Positions 8,672 through 18,055 of a stretch of 64,000 nucleotides of DNA are shown piece by piece (position 1 is the first letter of the stretch; every line of letters starts with the position of its first letter). Source of the stretch: Fictibacillus solisalsi. Lineage in GTDB: Bacteria; Bacillota; Bacilli; Bacillales; Fictibacillaceae. The translations under genes and the position numbers were made by a program. The stretch is from assembly GCF_900103485.1 (NCBI RefSeq), contig NZ_FNHW01000001.1, positions 1,461,418 to 1,525,417 on the forward strand, written 5' to 3'. Under the pieces are notes generated by a model. It was not told where the DNA came from and made no database searches. It saw nothing but the letters and a program-made list of their open reading frames with translations.

Positions 8672-9746
8672 TGAGGGCCTCCAATACCATTTCATGAAAT
8701 TGTACAATTGCTTTTTCCGAAGACGAATATCTTCCTTTATTAAAGGCACGGGAGCGGAAACCGATTTGTTCTAACTCTACAAGTTCCACATCTTCCAGGC
8801 GAACTTGTTCAGCAAAAGCAACTAAGTCTTTTTCTTCCGTAGTCAAATTCTCGTCACGGAAATAATAAGTGTATAGAATCAACGTTGTTTCATGATCAAT
8901 CGGCACCAATTGGATGGTCGCCATATTTCCAGGACCTGGATAAATAGTCAGCATTAAGTTTGGCCACAGCCAGAAGAACGATCCGCCTTGCATTTCAGCC
9001 TTATTTAAATCGACTGTGCCATAATTTTTATCCGGTTTAACAATGGAGCCTTGAAGTGAATAATTTTCACATGTAATGATTTGATAATCATCCATATTAA
9101 GTGCTGATACAAAGCCTGGGTGAGCGACATGGCAATGGTCACACTCTAAATAGTTGTCAATGAAGGCTTTCCAGTTTGCTTTAATCACCCGTGATGTTTG
9201 GTTTGTCCTTTTTAACTCACTTAAAAATGGAAATTTGCTCAAGCGATCGAAGAAATCACCATAAGATTCGGAAAGCGGCTTCGCGTTATCGTCCAAGTTT
9301 ACGAAGATTAAAGATTCCAAGATTTCCATGCGGACTGAACGTAAACAGGCATCTTGTACACAAACTGCATCTTCCCCTTTAAAGTTCGGCGCTTTGTTTA
9401 ACTTACCGTCCAGTTTAAACGTCCAGCCATGGTAGGCGCATTGTAAGATCTTCTTCTTTCCCGACTCATTTTTTTCAAGCTTTGTCGCACGGTGCGGACA
9501 GACATTATAAAAAGCGCGAATGACTTCATCTTGGCCGCGAGTCAAGATAATCGGCTCGTCTGCAACTTCTGTCGTAAAGAAAGCACCTGCTTTTTCCAAC
9601 TGGCTGACATGACCCACTAACTGCCAGGATTTAGAGAATACTAGTTCCTTTTCCTTTTCAAATACCTTCGGGTCTGTGTACTTGTCATAAGTCAATGTTC
9701 TTTCAAACGTCCGCTTAGTCGCATTTTCTACATTGTTATACGCCAT
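8664..9746 (-). CDS. Rieske non-haem iron oxygenase, carnitine/betaine monooxygenase-like
   Basis: The 360-residue protein carries the Rieske cluster motif Cys83-x-His85 and Cys103-x2-His106, and a mononuclear iron site with His204, His209 and Asp319. The residue bridging the two metal centres is Glu201 (E-x2-H-x4-H) where most Rieske dioxygenases have Asp. A bridging Glu is described for carnitine monooxygenase CntA and its relatives on quaternary amines. Such enzymes hydroxylate next to nitrogen and release trimethylamine or formaldehyde. With the ferredoxin, reductase, aldehyde and D-malate-type dehydrogenases, carnitine is the best guess; glycine betaine, stachydrine or gamma-butyrobetaine remain possible. 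Start at the ATG at 9746 behind GGGAGAGG; an upstream ATG at 9779 is not supported. Confidence 0.85.
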   Translation of the reverse strand: MAYNNVENATKRTFERTLTYDKYTDPKVFEKEKELVFSKSWQLVGHVSQLEKAGAFFTTEVADEPIILTRGQDEVIRAFYNVCPHRATKLEKNESGKKKILQCAYHGWTFKLDGKLNKAPNFKGEDAVCVQDACLRSVRMEILESLIFVNLDDNAKPLSESYGDFFDRLSKFPFLSELKRTNQTSRVIKANWKAFIDNYLECDHCHVAHPGFVSALNMDDYQIITCENYSLQGSIVKPDKNYGTVDLNKAEMQGGSFFWLWPNLMLTIYPGPGNMATIQLVPIDHETTLILYTYYFRDENLTTEEKDLVAFAEQVRLEDVELVELEQIGFRSRAFNKGRYSSSEKAIVQFHEMVLEALNE

Positions 9747-9840
9747 AATTACCTCTCCCTCAAAATAAATAATAATCAAGCAATTGATGGTAAAACTTTA
9801 TTATTGAACAATTTATTCGATGATCTGGCATGACATTGAA

Positions 9841-10101
<261 letters not shown>

Positions 10102-10125
10102 TTATATATTTCTAATTTATATCCA

Positions 10126-11142
10126 TTAAACGGCAGAGCCGCTTTTTTCTTTTTCCCCCATAATGCTCGTGCTGTGAAGAGGTTGGACTTTTGCACTCGG
10201 ATCGATATATGCTTTTGCATTGCTCACAGCTGTCGGTGCTTCGCCAAAACCGCTCGCAATCAGTTTCACTTTTCCCTCGTAAGTGCAAATATCTCCTGCT
10301 GCGTATATCCCTTCGATGTTCGTTTCCATTCTGGAGTTGACAACGATGGTATTGCTTTTGATTTCAAGGCCCCAGTCTTTAATTGGGCCGAGTGATGAAA
10401 CAAATCCGTAATTAACAAGGACATCATCGACTTCAATTTCGAGTGGCTCTCCGCTCTTCGCTTCTGTCAGAATCACTCTTTCAATTTTTTCATCGCCAGC
10501 TAATTGAACCGGAACGTAAGGTGTTAAAATTTCGACTTTTGACTGCTTCATCTGCTCTACACTATGTTCATGGGCACGGAATTTGTCTCTTCGGTGAATA
10601 ATCGTCACTTTTTCAGCTATCGGTTCAAGCATAAGCGCCCAGTCAACTGCTGAATCGCCCCCGCCGAACACGACCACTTTTTTTCCCGCAAATTGAGTTA
10701 AATCCTGTACGAAATAATGTAGGTTAGCGTTTCCGAATTTGTCTACTCCTTCAATATTCATCTTTCGAGGCTGGAATGCGCCGTTTCCAGCTGTAATAAT
10801 AACTGCTTTCGCGTAATGAGTTTCTTCGTTCGTCGTGATCGCGAACTTTCCGTCACCTGTACGAACGATACTTTCTACCGATTGTTTGAGGCAAATTGTC
10901 GGTTCAAACTGATTCATTTGCTCCCGTAATTGATCAACGAGCTCCTTTGCCCTCACTTTTGGGAACCCGGCAATGTCATAAATATATTTTTTCGGGTACA
11001 AAGCAGATAACTGTCCGCCGAGCTGAGGAAGACTTTCGATGATTTTTACCGATGCCTGGCGCATACCCGCATAAAAGGCCGTAAACAAACCAACCGGTCC
11101 TCCCCCAATAATGGTGATATCAAAAACTTCTGGCTGTTTCAT
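10126..11142 (-). CDS. Ferredoxin-NADP reductase, thioredoxin-reductase-like (YumC type)
   Basis: The 338-residue flavoprotein has an FAD-binding [10 protein letters not shown] at 11-20, a second nucleotide-binding [13 protein letters not shown] mid-protein and [11 protein letters not shown] near the C-terminus. It lacks the CxxC of thioredoxin reductases, which is the hallmark of the low-molecular-weight ferredoxin/flavodoxin-NADP reductases of Bacilli (YumC). It should pass electrons from NADPH to the ferredoxin encoded just downstream. It is the first gene of the sigma-54-dependent operon. The ATG at 11142 has GGGAGG in front; the longer open frame up to 11256 runs through the promoter and is not coding. 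Confidence 0.88.
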   Translation of the reverse strand: MKQPEVFDITIIGGGPVGLFTAFYAGMRQASVKIIESLPQLGGQLSALYPKKYIYDIAGFPKVRAKELVDQLREQMNQFEPTICLKQSVESIVRTGDGKFAITTNEETHYAKAVIITAGNGAFQPRKMNIEGVDKFGNANLHYFVQDLTQFAGKKVVVFGGGDSAVDWALMLEPIAEKVTIIHRRDKFRAHEHSVEQMKQSKVEILTPYVPVQLAGDEKIERVILTEAKSGEPLEIEVDDVLVNYGFVSSLGPIKDWGLEIKSNTIVVNSRMETNIEGIYAAGDICTYEGKVKLIASGFGEAPTAVSNAKAYIDPSAKVQPLHSTSIMGEKEKSGSAV

Positions 11143-11215
11143 GCAATCCTCCCTCTTGATAATGTTTTCAATTGGCCAGGACAAACTTACTTTTAGCCTG
11201 TCAACTTTATCTACA

Positions 11216-11231
11216 TGCAAGTAGTGTGCCA
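11216..11231 (-). promoter_or_regulatory. Sigma-54 (-24/-12) promoter of the Rieske oxygenase operon
   Basis: On the minus strand the sequence TGGCACACTACTTGCA matches the TGGCAC-N5-TTGCA consensus exactly. Transcription would begin near 11205, about 60 bases before the reductase start. The divergent gene encodes a sigma-54 activator, which supports the call. Confidence 0.88.
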
Positions 11232-11294
11232 GCTTCCAAAAAGAGCGAGAATACAATGAATATTGAGATTTTTATTTGAAAACGCTGTCAAATC

Positions 11295-11342
11295 GAGTTA
11301 CAATTGACTCATTTACAAAAGAGTATTAATCAAATTTAACTC
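11295..11342. promoter_or_regulatory. Putative upstream activator sites between promoter and activator gene
   Basis: Two imperfect dyads of the same half-site occur: GAGTTA...TGACTC (11295-11310) and GAGTAT...TTAACTC (11321-11342). They lie 64-111 bases upstream of the -24 element, the usual position of sites for sigma-54 enhancer-binding proteins, and just before the activator's own start, so they could also serve autoregulation. Confidence 0.45.
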
Positions 11343-11371
11343 ATTAACGTTTAATAAGAGAGGATCATTCT

Positions 11372-12745
11372 ATGAAAACTCCCAATGCAACAGGCAATAT
11401 TGAGATGACGCTGGAAACACTTTTAAATATTCTTGATCATTCCTCAGATGAAATTTTCGTCCTCAACGGCGAAAAACGGATTCTCTACGTGAACCAAGCA
11501 TGTGAGCGCCATTATGGGTTAAAGCCAACTGATGTTATCGGAAAATACAATGTCGACTTATTTGAAAAAGGCTATTGGAAGCCATCTATTGTGCCGGAAG
11601 TGTATAAAAGAAAAAAGCCATGCTACATGAAACAGCAAACTTATATCGGGGCTGAATTGATGACGTCAGCCATTCCACTCTTAAATGAAGAGGGAGAAAT
11701 TGAACTCGTCGTCATTACAGCAACCGAAACCCAAACGTATAAAATGTTAAAAGCAAATGAAGCAGGTGATGAGTCAAATACCACTCAAGATGAAGATGAA
11801 ACAGGCAGAATCATTACGAACAGTGGAAAAATCAACCGAATCCTGACTTTTTGTGAAAAAGTGGCACCAACGGATTCAACGATTTTAATCCAAGGGGAAT
11901 CAGGAACAGGAAAAGGAGTGCTCGCCCATTTCATCCACCGGATTAGCAAGCGGAAAAGTGGCCCGTTCCTGACAATTAACTGCGCGGCCATTCCAGAAGA
12001 GCTGCTCGAATCAGAGTTATTCGGCTATTCAAAGGGCGCATTTACCGGGGCCAGCAATACCGGAAAACCAGGATTGATTGAGGCAGCGGATGGGGGTACT
12101 GTTTTCCTTGATGAAATTGGAGAAATGCCGCTCTCTCTACAGGCGAAGCTTTTACAAGTAATCCAGGATAAACAATTCATTCCTGTCGGTGGCAGCGAAA
12201 TGAAAAAGGTCGATATCCGTATCATCGCCGCAACGAACCAGGATTTAATTGAAATGATCAATGACAAAAGATTCCGGGAGGATTTATTTTACCGGTTGAA
12301 TGTAATAGATGTTCATCTGCCACCGCTGCGTGAGCGCAAAGAAGATATCATTCCGCTTACGTACAATTTTTTAAATAAATTCAATGAAAAATACCGTGAA
12401 AATAAAGTTATATCAGAAGAATGCCTGAACATCTTAATCCATTATTCGTGGCCGGGGAATGTGCGACAGCTAGAAAATCTGATTGAACGGTTAGTCGTCA
12501 TCAGCGACTCAATCATCCAGGTGGCCGACTTGCCGGATATGATTACCGCCAATGTTGAACAAGTCACCCAGCTCGCTCTCCCCACTTCACTCGACAAAGC
12601 GATTGATGAAACGAAGCGTTTCTTAATCAGAAAATCTTACCAAACATTCAAATCGTCCAGGAAAGTCGCGAAAGACCTTGATATCAGCCAGACGAAAGCC
12701 TCAAAACTGATTCGGGAATACTGCGTGGATTTGATGAATGACTAA
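11372..12745 (+). CDS. Sigma-54-dependent transcriptional activator with PAS sensor domain
   Basis: The 457-residue protein has an N-terminal PAS domain (about 14-120), an AAA+ domain (about 150-375) with Walker A GESGTGKG, the sigma-54 contact loop GAFTGA, and FLDEIGEMP, and a short C-terminal helix-turn-helix (about 415-455) with SRKVAKDLDISQTKASKLI. There is no receiver domain, so it should sense a ligand directly through PAS. It is divergent from the Rieske operon and its sigma-54 promoter, and very likely controls it. AGAGAGGATC serves as ribosome binding site. Confidence 0.9.
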   Translation: MKTPNATGNIEMTLETLLNILDHSSDEIFVLNGEKRILYVNQACERHYGLKPTDVIGKYNVDLFEKGYWKPSIVPEVYKRKKPCYMKQQTYIGAELMTSAIPLLNEEGEIELVVITATETQTYKMLKANEAGDESNTTQDEDETGRIITNSGKINRILTFCEKVAPTDSTILIQGESGTGKGVLAHFIHRISKRKSGPFLTINCAAIPEELLESELFGYSKGAFTGASNTGKPGLIEAADGGTVFLDEIGEMPLSLQAKLLQVIQDKQFIPVGGSEMKKVDIRIIAATNQDLIEMINDKRFREDLFYRLNVIDVHLPPLRERKEDIIPLTYNFLNKFNEKYRENKVISEECLNILIHYSWPGNVRQLENLIERLVVISDSIIQVADLPDMITANVEQVTQLALPTSLDKAIDETKRFLIRKSYQTFKSSRKVAKDLDISQTKASKLIREYCVDLMND

Positions 12746-12998
12746 GCGTCTTGATCTTACTTAGATTGGATTTATGGACGGCAATAGAGGAAGGAAAAAA
12801 CAATTCATATTTATTATGAACTTATGTAAGAATGGATGTGAGGGATTATCGAAGTAGAAAGTTGGTAACCATATTGAAACAAGAAATGAAAAAAAGGACA
12901 AGTTACAGCTTTAAACATAAACACTTTCATATACTCAGGTATGTATGTTTGAGTGATACTGTTTGCGTTAAATGAAACAAAAACCTTGTTTTTTTATC

Positions 12999-13042
12999 AA
13001 TATCCCCCCTATATTTTTTTAAAAAAATATAGGGGGGATATT
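12999..13042. repeat. Perfect 44-bp palindrome, probable bidirectional terminator
   Basis: The two 22-base arms are exact reverse complements with no spacer. From the outside in, each arm is AATAT, six C (or G), TATA and a run of seven T (or A) at the centre. It lies between the convergent activator and sulfide:quinone oxidoreductase genes, where a terminator for both is expected. The rest of the 12746-13204 gap shows nothing recognisable. Confidence 0.75.
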
Positions 13043-13204
13043 TTATAGATAAATTAAAGATTTAATACCAGATGGTTATGATGATTTTTTCTTTTGATCC
13101 AGAGAGAAATAACCACCCTCCAGGTGAAAACATTCTTAACTCCATTTAACTTGGCATGCCACTAAATAGGAAGCTTGAGCCAGCTTGTCTTCATAAATTT
13201 GCAA

Positions 13205-14398
13205 TTACATAATCCCTTTTAGCATCCCATGCCAGTACATAAGCGGCAGAAAATTTCTCTTTAAAAAATACATGCTGTATCTTTCTTTTGCCTGATTAAA
13301 AGGCATCGTTTCAAGAGGTTTTTTATTGTAATCAAATTCAGCCAGAATAAGCTTGTTATAGCCGGTTACGAGTGGGCAAGAAGTATAGCCGTCATAGTTT
13401 AAAAACGGCGCCTTCCCTTGGATTACAGAAACAAGATTCCGAGCAGCCAAAGGAGCTTGCTTTCGAATAGCGGCTCCTGTTTTGGAAGTTGGAAGGCTGC
13501 TATTGTCCCCTAATGCAAAGATATTGTCATATCGATTGTGCTGCAGCGTATGCTTGTTCACATCCACCCAGCCCTTCTCGTCTGCCAATTTGCTCTTCCG
13601 AATAAAAGCGGGAGCTCGCATAGGAGGGGTGACATGCAGCATATCATATCTGATTACCTCGTCTTGGCCAGTCTCAAGGCTTTTAAACACAGCCTCTCTT
13701 TGATCCGGCCGGATTTCAATTAAATCTCTTTTGTATTTTACCTTAATGTCTTTTCTTTCTATTACCTCTTCTAAAGCGATTCTGTACTTTTCTACATCAA
13801 ATATCGCCGGATTTGCAGTACCAAAAATCACTTCTGAGTACTTTCTTACCCCTGACCTTTCGAAGTAATCTTCAGCTAAATACATGATTTTCTGCGGAGC
13901 TCCACCACATTTTACTGGCGTGGAAGGATGTGTAAAAACAGCGTTGCCACCCTTAAAACTTCTGATCATTTCCCATGTATAATTTACATGTTCATAGGAA
14001 TAGTTACTGCATACTCCATTTTGCCCCAACGTCTCTTTTAAGCCCTTTACACCATCCCAGTTAATTTCAATACCTGCCGCAGCCACGAGATAATCATAAC
14101 CAATTTTTTTGCCACTGCTGGTTGAAATGATATTGTCTTCCGGATAAAAAGCTTCAACTGCCTCCCTAAGCCATTCCGCTCCTTTTGGAATGACGGTAGA
14201 CATTTGCTTTTCTGTAACTTCCTTTTTGGTTACCCCGGCCCCTGCCAATGTCCATAGCGGCTGATAGTAATGTTTTTCAGCCGGATCAATTATAGCAATA
14301 TCACCCTGTAACGCTGGTTCCATTCTCAAGAGCCTGGCAACGATTGAGATCCCACCTGATCCTGCTCCCACAACAATGACCTTGTATTGAGTACGCAA
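13205..14398 (-). CDS. sqr: Sulfide:quinone oxidoreductase, type II
   Basis: The 397-residue flavoprotein begins with the FAD-binding VVGAGSGGIS (9-18) and has two redox cysteines, Cys164 in VKCGGAPQK and Cys341 in YTSCPLVTGY, plus NIFALGDNS (about 288-296). Two cysteines with this spacing and the C-terminal amphipathic segment (FLPLMYWHG) are typical of the type II SQR also found in mitochondria and in Bacillus and Staphylococcus. It oxidises sulfide to sulfane sulfur at the membrane and reduces quinone. The start is TTG at 14398 with AGGAGG 9 bases upstream. A broken DUF302 gene lies upstream, so an earlier sulfur gene pair may have been lost. Confidence 0.9.
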   Translation of the reverse strand: MRTQYKVIVVGAGSGGISIVARLLRMEPALQGDIAIIDPAEKHYYQPLWTLAGAGVTKKEVTEKQMSTVIPKGAEWLREAVEAFYPEDNIISTSSGKKIGYDYLVAAAGIEINWDGVKGLKETLGQNGVCSNYSYEHVNYTWEMIRSFKGGNAVFTHPSTPVKCGGAPQKIMYLAEDYFERSGVRKYSEVIFGTANPAIFDVEKYRIALEEVIERKDIKVKYKRDLIEIRPDQREAVFKSLETGQDEVIRYDMLHVTPPMRAPAFIRKSKLADEKGWVDVNKHTLQHNRYDNIFALGDNSSLPTSKTGAAIRKQAPLAARNLVSVIQGKAPFLNYDGYTSCPLVTGYNKLILAEFDYNKKPLETMPFNQAKERYSMYFLKRNFLPLMYWHGMLKGIM

Positions 14399-14499
14399 TG
14401 TACACTTCCTCCTCTCTTAATAGGAAAGGAAAAAAGGAACCCATTTCATTTTGATTACATGTGTTCCTTCCTTTTTATCGGCATTTATTCATTACCGCT

Positions 14500-14851
14500 A
14501 TCAGTTGATCCCTTCAATTTTTTTGGCATTGTCTTGTCATAATTGGTCTTTAAGCATATTGATTAATGCAGATGGTTTGGTCATACCAATTTTACTTTTT
14601 GATTATTTTCGTAAACGACCATCTTACACGGCAAAAAATATCCTGCCAGTTGGTTTTGCTCAATAACTTCCTTTTCTTCTTCGGATTACAAACTTCAAGT
14701 ATCTTAAAATCTTCTTCACATCTAAACCTTTTTCCTCCAACTTGTCATTCAAATGAAAAGTCCATAACACTCCAAATCTTTCATTCAATAATATACGTTC
14801 CAGGTTGTCCGCAATTTCAGTGCCTTTTACTTCAATCCTATAATCAAACAT
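14500..14851 (-). pseudogene. Frameshifted DUF302-family gene
   Basis: From an ATG at 14851 the minus strand encodes 46-50 residues of a typical DUF302 start (MFDYRIEV..., ERFGVLWTFHLNDKLEEKGLD), then the match jumps to a second frame (DFKILEVCNP), a third (EQNQLAGYFLPCKMVVYENNQKVKL), and then again (GMTKPSALINM). All pieces are in DUF302 order, so at least three small indels have broken one gene. DUF302 proteins often accompany sulfur-handling genes, in line with the SQR gene downstream. Confidence 0.7.
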
Positions 14852-14983
14852 AATTTTAACCTTTTAATGCTTCGGTTCATTACTGCATTGGGAATTACTT
14901 CATTTTTTCCTCCTGTCTGTTCTGTTCAGCGTGAAAGAATTGTATATTGTGAAATACTTATCTGTCATCTAGATGCATGTCAA

Positions 14984-15021
14984 AAAAAACCCTCTTAACT
15001 AGAGTTAATTAAAAGGGTTTT
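14984..15021 (-). terminator. Terminator of the sugar ABC operon
   Basis: On the minus strand AAAACCCTTTTAATTAACTC folds with GAGGGTTTT-type sequence (two mismatches) and is followed by a run of eight T. It begins 6 bases past the stop of the last gene of the operon. Confidence 0.75.
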
Positions 15022-15026
15022 GTATG

Positions 15027-16235
15027 TTACTGCTTAACTTTTATCGTTCGTTCTGCTTTTTCAAAAACATCGGACAGAGAAACCCATTGTTTAGTCCGGT
15101 CCGATTCTTGCACTGCTTCCAATATCGCCTGGTTTCTGACACCGTCGGCAAAGTTCGGTAACGGGCTGTATCCTTTGTCAATGCCATCCATCAGTTCCAC
15201 CATCAAATTGGTAAAGGTGTGCTCGTAACCAATGATATGGGCTGCCGGCCAGTAGGCGCCGGCATAAGGATGAATCTCTTCAGTGCAATTGATGGTCCGG
15301 AATCCCTGGAGTCCTTCTTCATCCTCATGAAAATAGACATCAAGATTATTCATGTTTTCCATGTCCCAGCGAATGGATCCTTTTTCTCCGTTGATCTCAA
15401 GCCGGTTTCCGTTTCGGTTGCCGCCTGCAAAGCGGGTCGCTTCAAACGTTCCTATGGCACCGTTTTCAAACCGGGCGAGGAATACACTTGCATCGTCTAC
15501 ATCAACAGGGCCTTTTTGTTCGGATGCTCCTGTGCCACTTAATCCCGAACTGTCCTCCACGATGGGTCGTTCTTTAATGAATGTTTCCAGCATCCCGCTG
15601 ACTTCCTTGAATTCTCCGACTAAAAAACGGGCGAGATCGATGCTGTGTGCTGCCAAATCACCCAATGCACCGGAGCCGCAGACCTCTTTGCTTAATCGCC
15701 AAACCAGTGGAAATTCGGGGTCCATGATCCAATCCTGCAAATAGGTCGCTCGGATATGATAGATTCGACCCAACCGGCCACTATCAATCAGTTTTTTTGC
15801 CCACTGTACGGCCGGAGCATACCGGTAGTTATGGTTGATCATATGTACCACACCATTTTTATTTACCGCATCCAGCATCCGTTGAGATTGTTCAAGCGTC
15901 AAAGCCAGTGGTTTCTCGCAAAAAACATGCTTGCCGGCTTCCGCAGCTGCAATGGCAATCTCTGCATGACAGTTGTTTGGAGTAACAATATCAATGAGAT
16001 CAATGTCATCGCGTGCAATAAGTTTCCGCCAATCCGTTTCATAGCTTCGCCAGCCCATATTGGCGGCCGCTTCTTTCACGTCTTTTTCATTGCGTCCGCA
16101 AATGGCTTGCAGGACCGGCTTGGGGTTTGTATCAAAGTAAAACGACACATCACGGTACGCATGAGAATGCGCTTTTCCCATAAATTTATAGCCTACCAGA
16201 CCTACTCTTACCTGCTTTTGGTTTACGCCCACCAC
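15027..16235 (-). CDS. Gfo/Idh/MocA-family NAD(P)-dependent oxidoreductase
   Basis: The 402-residue protein has the Rossmann start VRVGLVGYKFMGKAHSHAY, the EKPLALT motif near residue 112 (catalytic Lys in the family) and the Gfo/Idh/MocA C-terminal domain with GDLAAHSIDLARF. Members oxidise or reduce a hydroxyl of a sugar or inositol. It is the last gene of an ABC transporter operon and starts at GTG (16235), overlapping the end of the isomerase gene by 13 bases. The isomerase partner suggests sequential oxidation and isomerisation of a sugar or cyclitol; the exact substrate is unknown. Confidence 0.82.
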   Translation of the reverse strand: MVGVNQKQVRVGLVGYKFMGKAHSHAYRDVSFYFDTNPKPVLQAICGRNEKDVKEAAANMGWRSYETDWRKLIARDDIDLIDIVTPNNCHAEIAIAAAEAGKHVFCEKPLALTLEQSQRMLDAVNKNGVVHMINHNYRYAPAVQWAKKLIDSGRLGRIYHIRATYLQDWIMDPEFPLVWRLSKEVCGSGALGDLAAHSIDLARFLVGEFKEVSGMLETFIKERPIVEDSSGLSGTGASEQKGPVDVDDASVFLARFENGAIGTFEATRFAGGNRNGNRLEINGEKGSIRWDMENMNNLDVYFHEDEEGLQGFRTINCTEEIHPYAGAYWPAAHIIGYEHTFTNLMVELMDGIDKGYSPLPNFADGVRNQAILEAVQESDRTKQWVSLSDVFEKAERTIKVKQ

Positions 16236-17191
16236 ATTTCAACAGCTCCTTCTCCAATCAATTTGTCCTTTAAAAAGGCTACTGCTTTTGTGAATCCTTC
16301 TTCAATACTCATCAATCCATCTTCATGCTCAATGCTGATCGCCCCGTCATAACCAATCGTTTGAAGGGCGCTGACAATATCCCTCCAAGTATCTTCTCCA
16401 TGACCGTAACCCACGGTTCGGAACACCCAGGAACGATTGGCAATGTCGCTATAACTCTTTGTATCAAGTACACCATTTAAGGGATGATTTTGTCCATCGA
16501 TTTTTGTATCTTTAGCATGAAAGTGAAAAAGCGCTTTTTCCCTTCCAAGTGCCCGGATGCAGGCGACCGGATCCATCCCCTGCCAAAAATAATGGCTTGG
16601 ATCAAAGTTTGCGCCAATTTGGTCGCCGCATTCTCTTCGTAGCCGAAGCAGCGTTTCCGTATTGTAAACAACAAACCCGGGATGTGGTTCAATGGCTGCT
16701 TTTACGCCATGTTCTTTTAGAAATTCATTTTGTTCCTTCCAGTACGGAATGACTTTTTCGTTCCATTGCCAATTCACAACTTCAGAAAAATCAGTCGGCC
16801 AAGGGCATGTAATCCAAACAGGATGGAGGGAAAAATCCGATTCACCCGGACATCCTGAGAAAGTAACCACCTGTTCAACACTCAGTTTTTCAGCTAGACG
16901 AACCGTATCCTGAAAGACCCGATGGTGCTCTTGCGAAATATTTTGATTAGGATGCAACGGGTTGCCGTGGCAACTGAGGGCACTGATCTGAATTCCCCGT
17001 GACTCCAGTGCGTCTTTAAAGTCCTTCAACTTCACTTTATCCGCCAGCAATTCAGCGGGCTTGCAGTGGGCATTACCAATATAGCCTCCAGTTCCGATTT
17101 CGACCGTATCCAGCCCACTTTCCTTTATGTAATCCAAAGCTTCTTCAAACGGCTTTTTTGAAAATAACACAGCAAATACTCCTAATTTCAT
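16223..17191 (-). CDS. Sugar phosphate isomerase/epimerase-type TIM-barrel protein
   Basis: The 322-residue protein fits the xylose isomerase-like TIM barrel (AP-endonuclease 2 family): GLDTVEIGTGG at 27-37, SCHGNPLHPN near 82-91, a metal-binding IEPHPGF and NFDPSHYFWQG, HFHAKDTK and SIEHEDG. His, Asp and Glu metal ligands are all present. Such proteins isomerise, epimerise or dehydrate sugars and keto-inositols and are often paired with Gfo/Idh/MocA dehydrogenases, as here. AAAGGAGAG precedes the ATG. Confidence 0.82.
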   Translation of the reverse strand: MKLGVFAVLFSKKPFEEALDYIKESGLDTVEIGTGGYIGNAHCKPAELLADKVKLKDFKDALESRGIQISALSCHGNPLHPNQNISQEHHRVFQDTVRLAEKLSVEQVVTFSGCPGESDFSLHPVWITCPWPTDFSEVVNWQWNEKVIPYWKEQNEFLKEHGVKAAIEPHPGFVVYNTETLLRLRRECGDQIGANFDPSHYFWQGMDPVACIRALGREKALFHFHAKDTKIDGQNHPLNGVLDTKSYSDIANRSWVFRTVGYGHGEDTWRDIVSALQTIGYDGAISIEHEDGLMSIEEGFTKAVAFLKDKLIGEGAVEMWWA

Positions 17192-17218
17192 CGAACTCTC
17201 TCCTTTATGATTTGATAA

Positions 17219-18055
17219 TTATTTAACAGACCCCGAGGCCAGTCCTCCAACGATATGTTTTTGAAACGCGATGAAAATAATGATGATCGGTATAACACAG
17301 ACGGTTGCCACCGCCATCAAGGAGTTCCAATCGGTTCCATACTGCCCGACAAAGGTATACAAATGAACCGTTAATGGCCGGACACTTTTGTCCGTGGTCA
17401 AGATTAAAGCAAACAGCAAGTCCCCCCATGCGTGTAAAAAGCAGAAAGATCCAACCGTCAGGAGACCGGGTTTTGCCAGCGGCAGGACGATTTTCCAAAA
17501 TGCCGTAAAGCGGTTGCATCCATCAATAACTGCTGCCTCTTCAAGCCCTTTTGGTATGGACATGAAAAATGGGCGAAGAACGAGTATGGCAAATGGCATG
17601 GAAAGCGTCGCATTGGCAATGATCAGGGAAATAAAGTTGTTTAAAAGATGAAGTTTAGAAAACAAGATAAAGAACGGCAAAGCCAGCATGATGTTCGGAA
17701 GCATCTGGACGACCAGCAGAAATCCAATCATCCAGCCCCTTCCTTTCAACTCAAGGCGGGCAAGCGCATAGGAGAAGGGTGAAGCAAACAGCAACGTCAA
17801 TATCATGGAACCTGTTGCAATAATGACACTGTTTAAAAAGAATCTCAGAATCTCAGTATCTTGTATAAAATTTTTCACATAAGCTTGAAACTGAATCTCG
17901 CGAGGGATGATCTGCGGAGTGGTAGACAAAATACCAGACATCGGTTTTATAGATGTGGTGACCATCCAGTAAACCGGGAATAGAAAAATGATTGTCGAAA
18001 TGACAGCAATGACTGTCGTAAAATATTTATTATTTACCTTCAGGAGCGAATTCAT
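17219..18055 (-). CDS. Carbohydrate ABC transporter permease (MalG type)
   Basis: The 278-residue membrane protein has six hydrophobic segments and the EAA loop EEAAVIDGCNRFTAFWKIVLPLAKPG that docks the ATPase. It ends in GGLASGSVK, common for MalG-type permeases. The start is the ATG at 18055, which overlaps the stop of the partner permease by one base and has AAAGGAGG in front. It imports a sugar together with the permease and binding protein upstream. No ATPase gene is in the operon, so a shared MsmX-like ATPase is likely. Confidence 0.88.
   Translation of the reverse strand: MNSLLKVNNKYFTTVIAVISTIIFLFPVYWMVTTSIKPMSGILSTTPQIIPREIQFQAYVKNFIQDTEILRFFLNSVIIATGSMILTLLFASPFSYALARLELKGRGWMIGFLLVVQMLPNIMLALPFFILFSKLHLLNNFISLIIANATLSMPFAILVLRPFFMSIPKGLEEAAVIDGCNRFTAFWKIVLPLAKPGLLTVGSFCFLHAWGDLLFALILTTDKSVRPLTVHLYTFVGQYGTDWNSLMAVATVCVIPIIIIFIAFQKHIVGGLASGSVK

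Noticed and set aside
11143-11256. N-terminal extension of the ferredoxin reductase frame
   Set aside because: It runs through the sigma-54 promoter; a good ribosome binding site supports the start at 11142.
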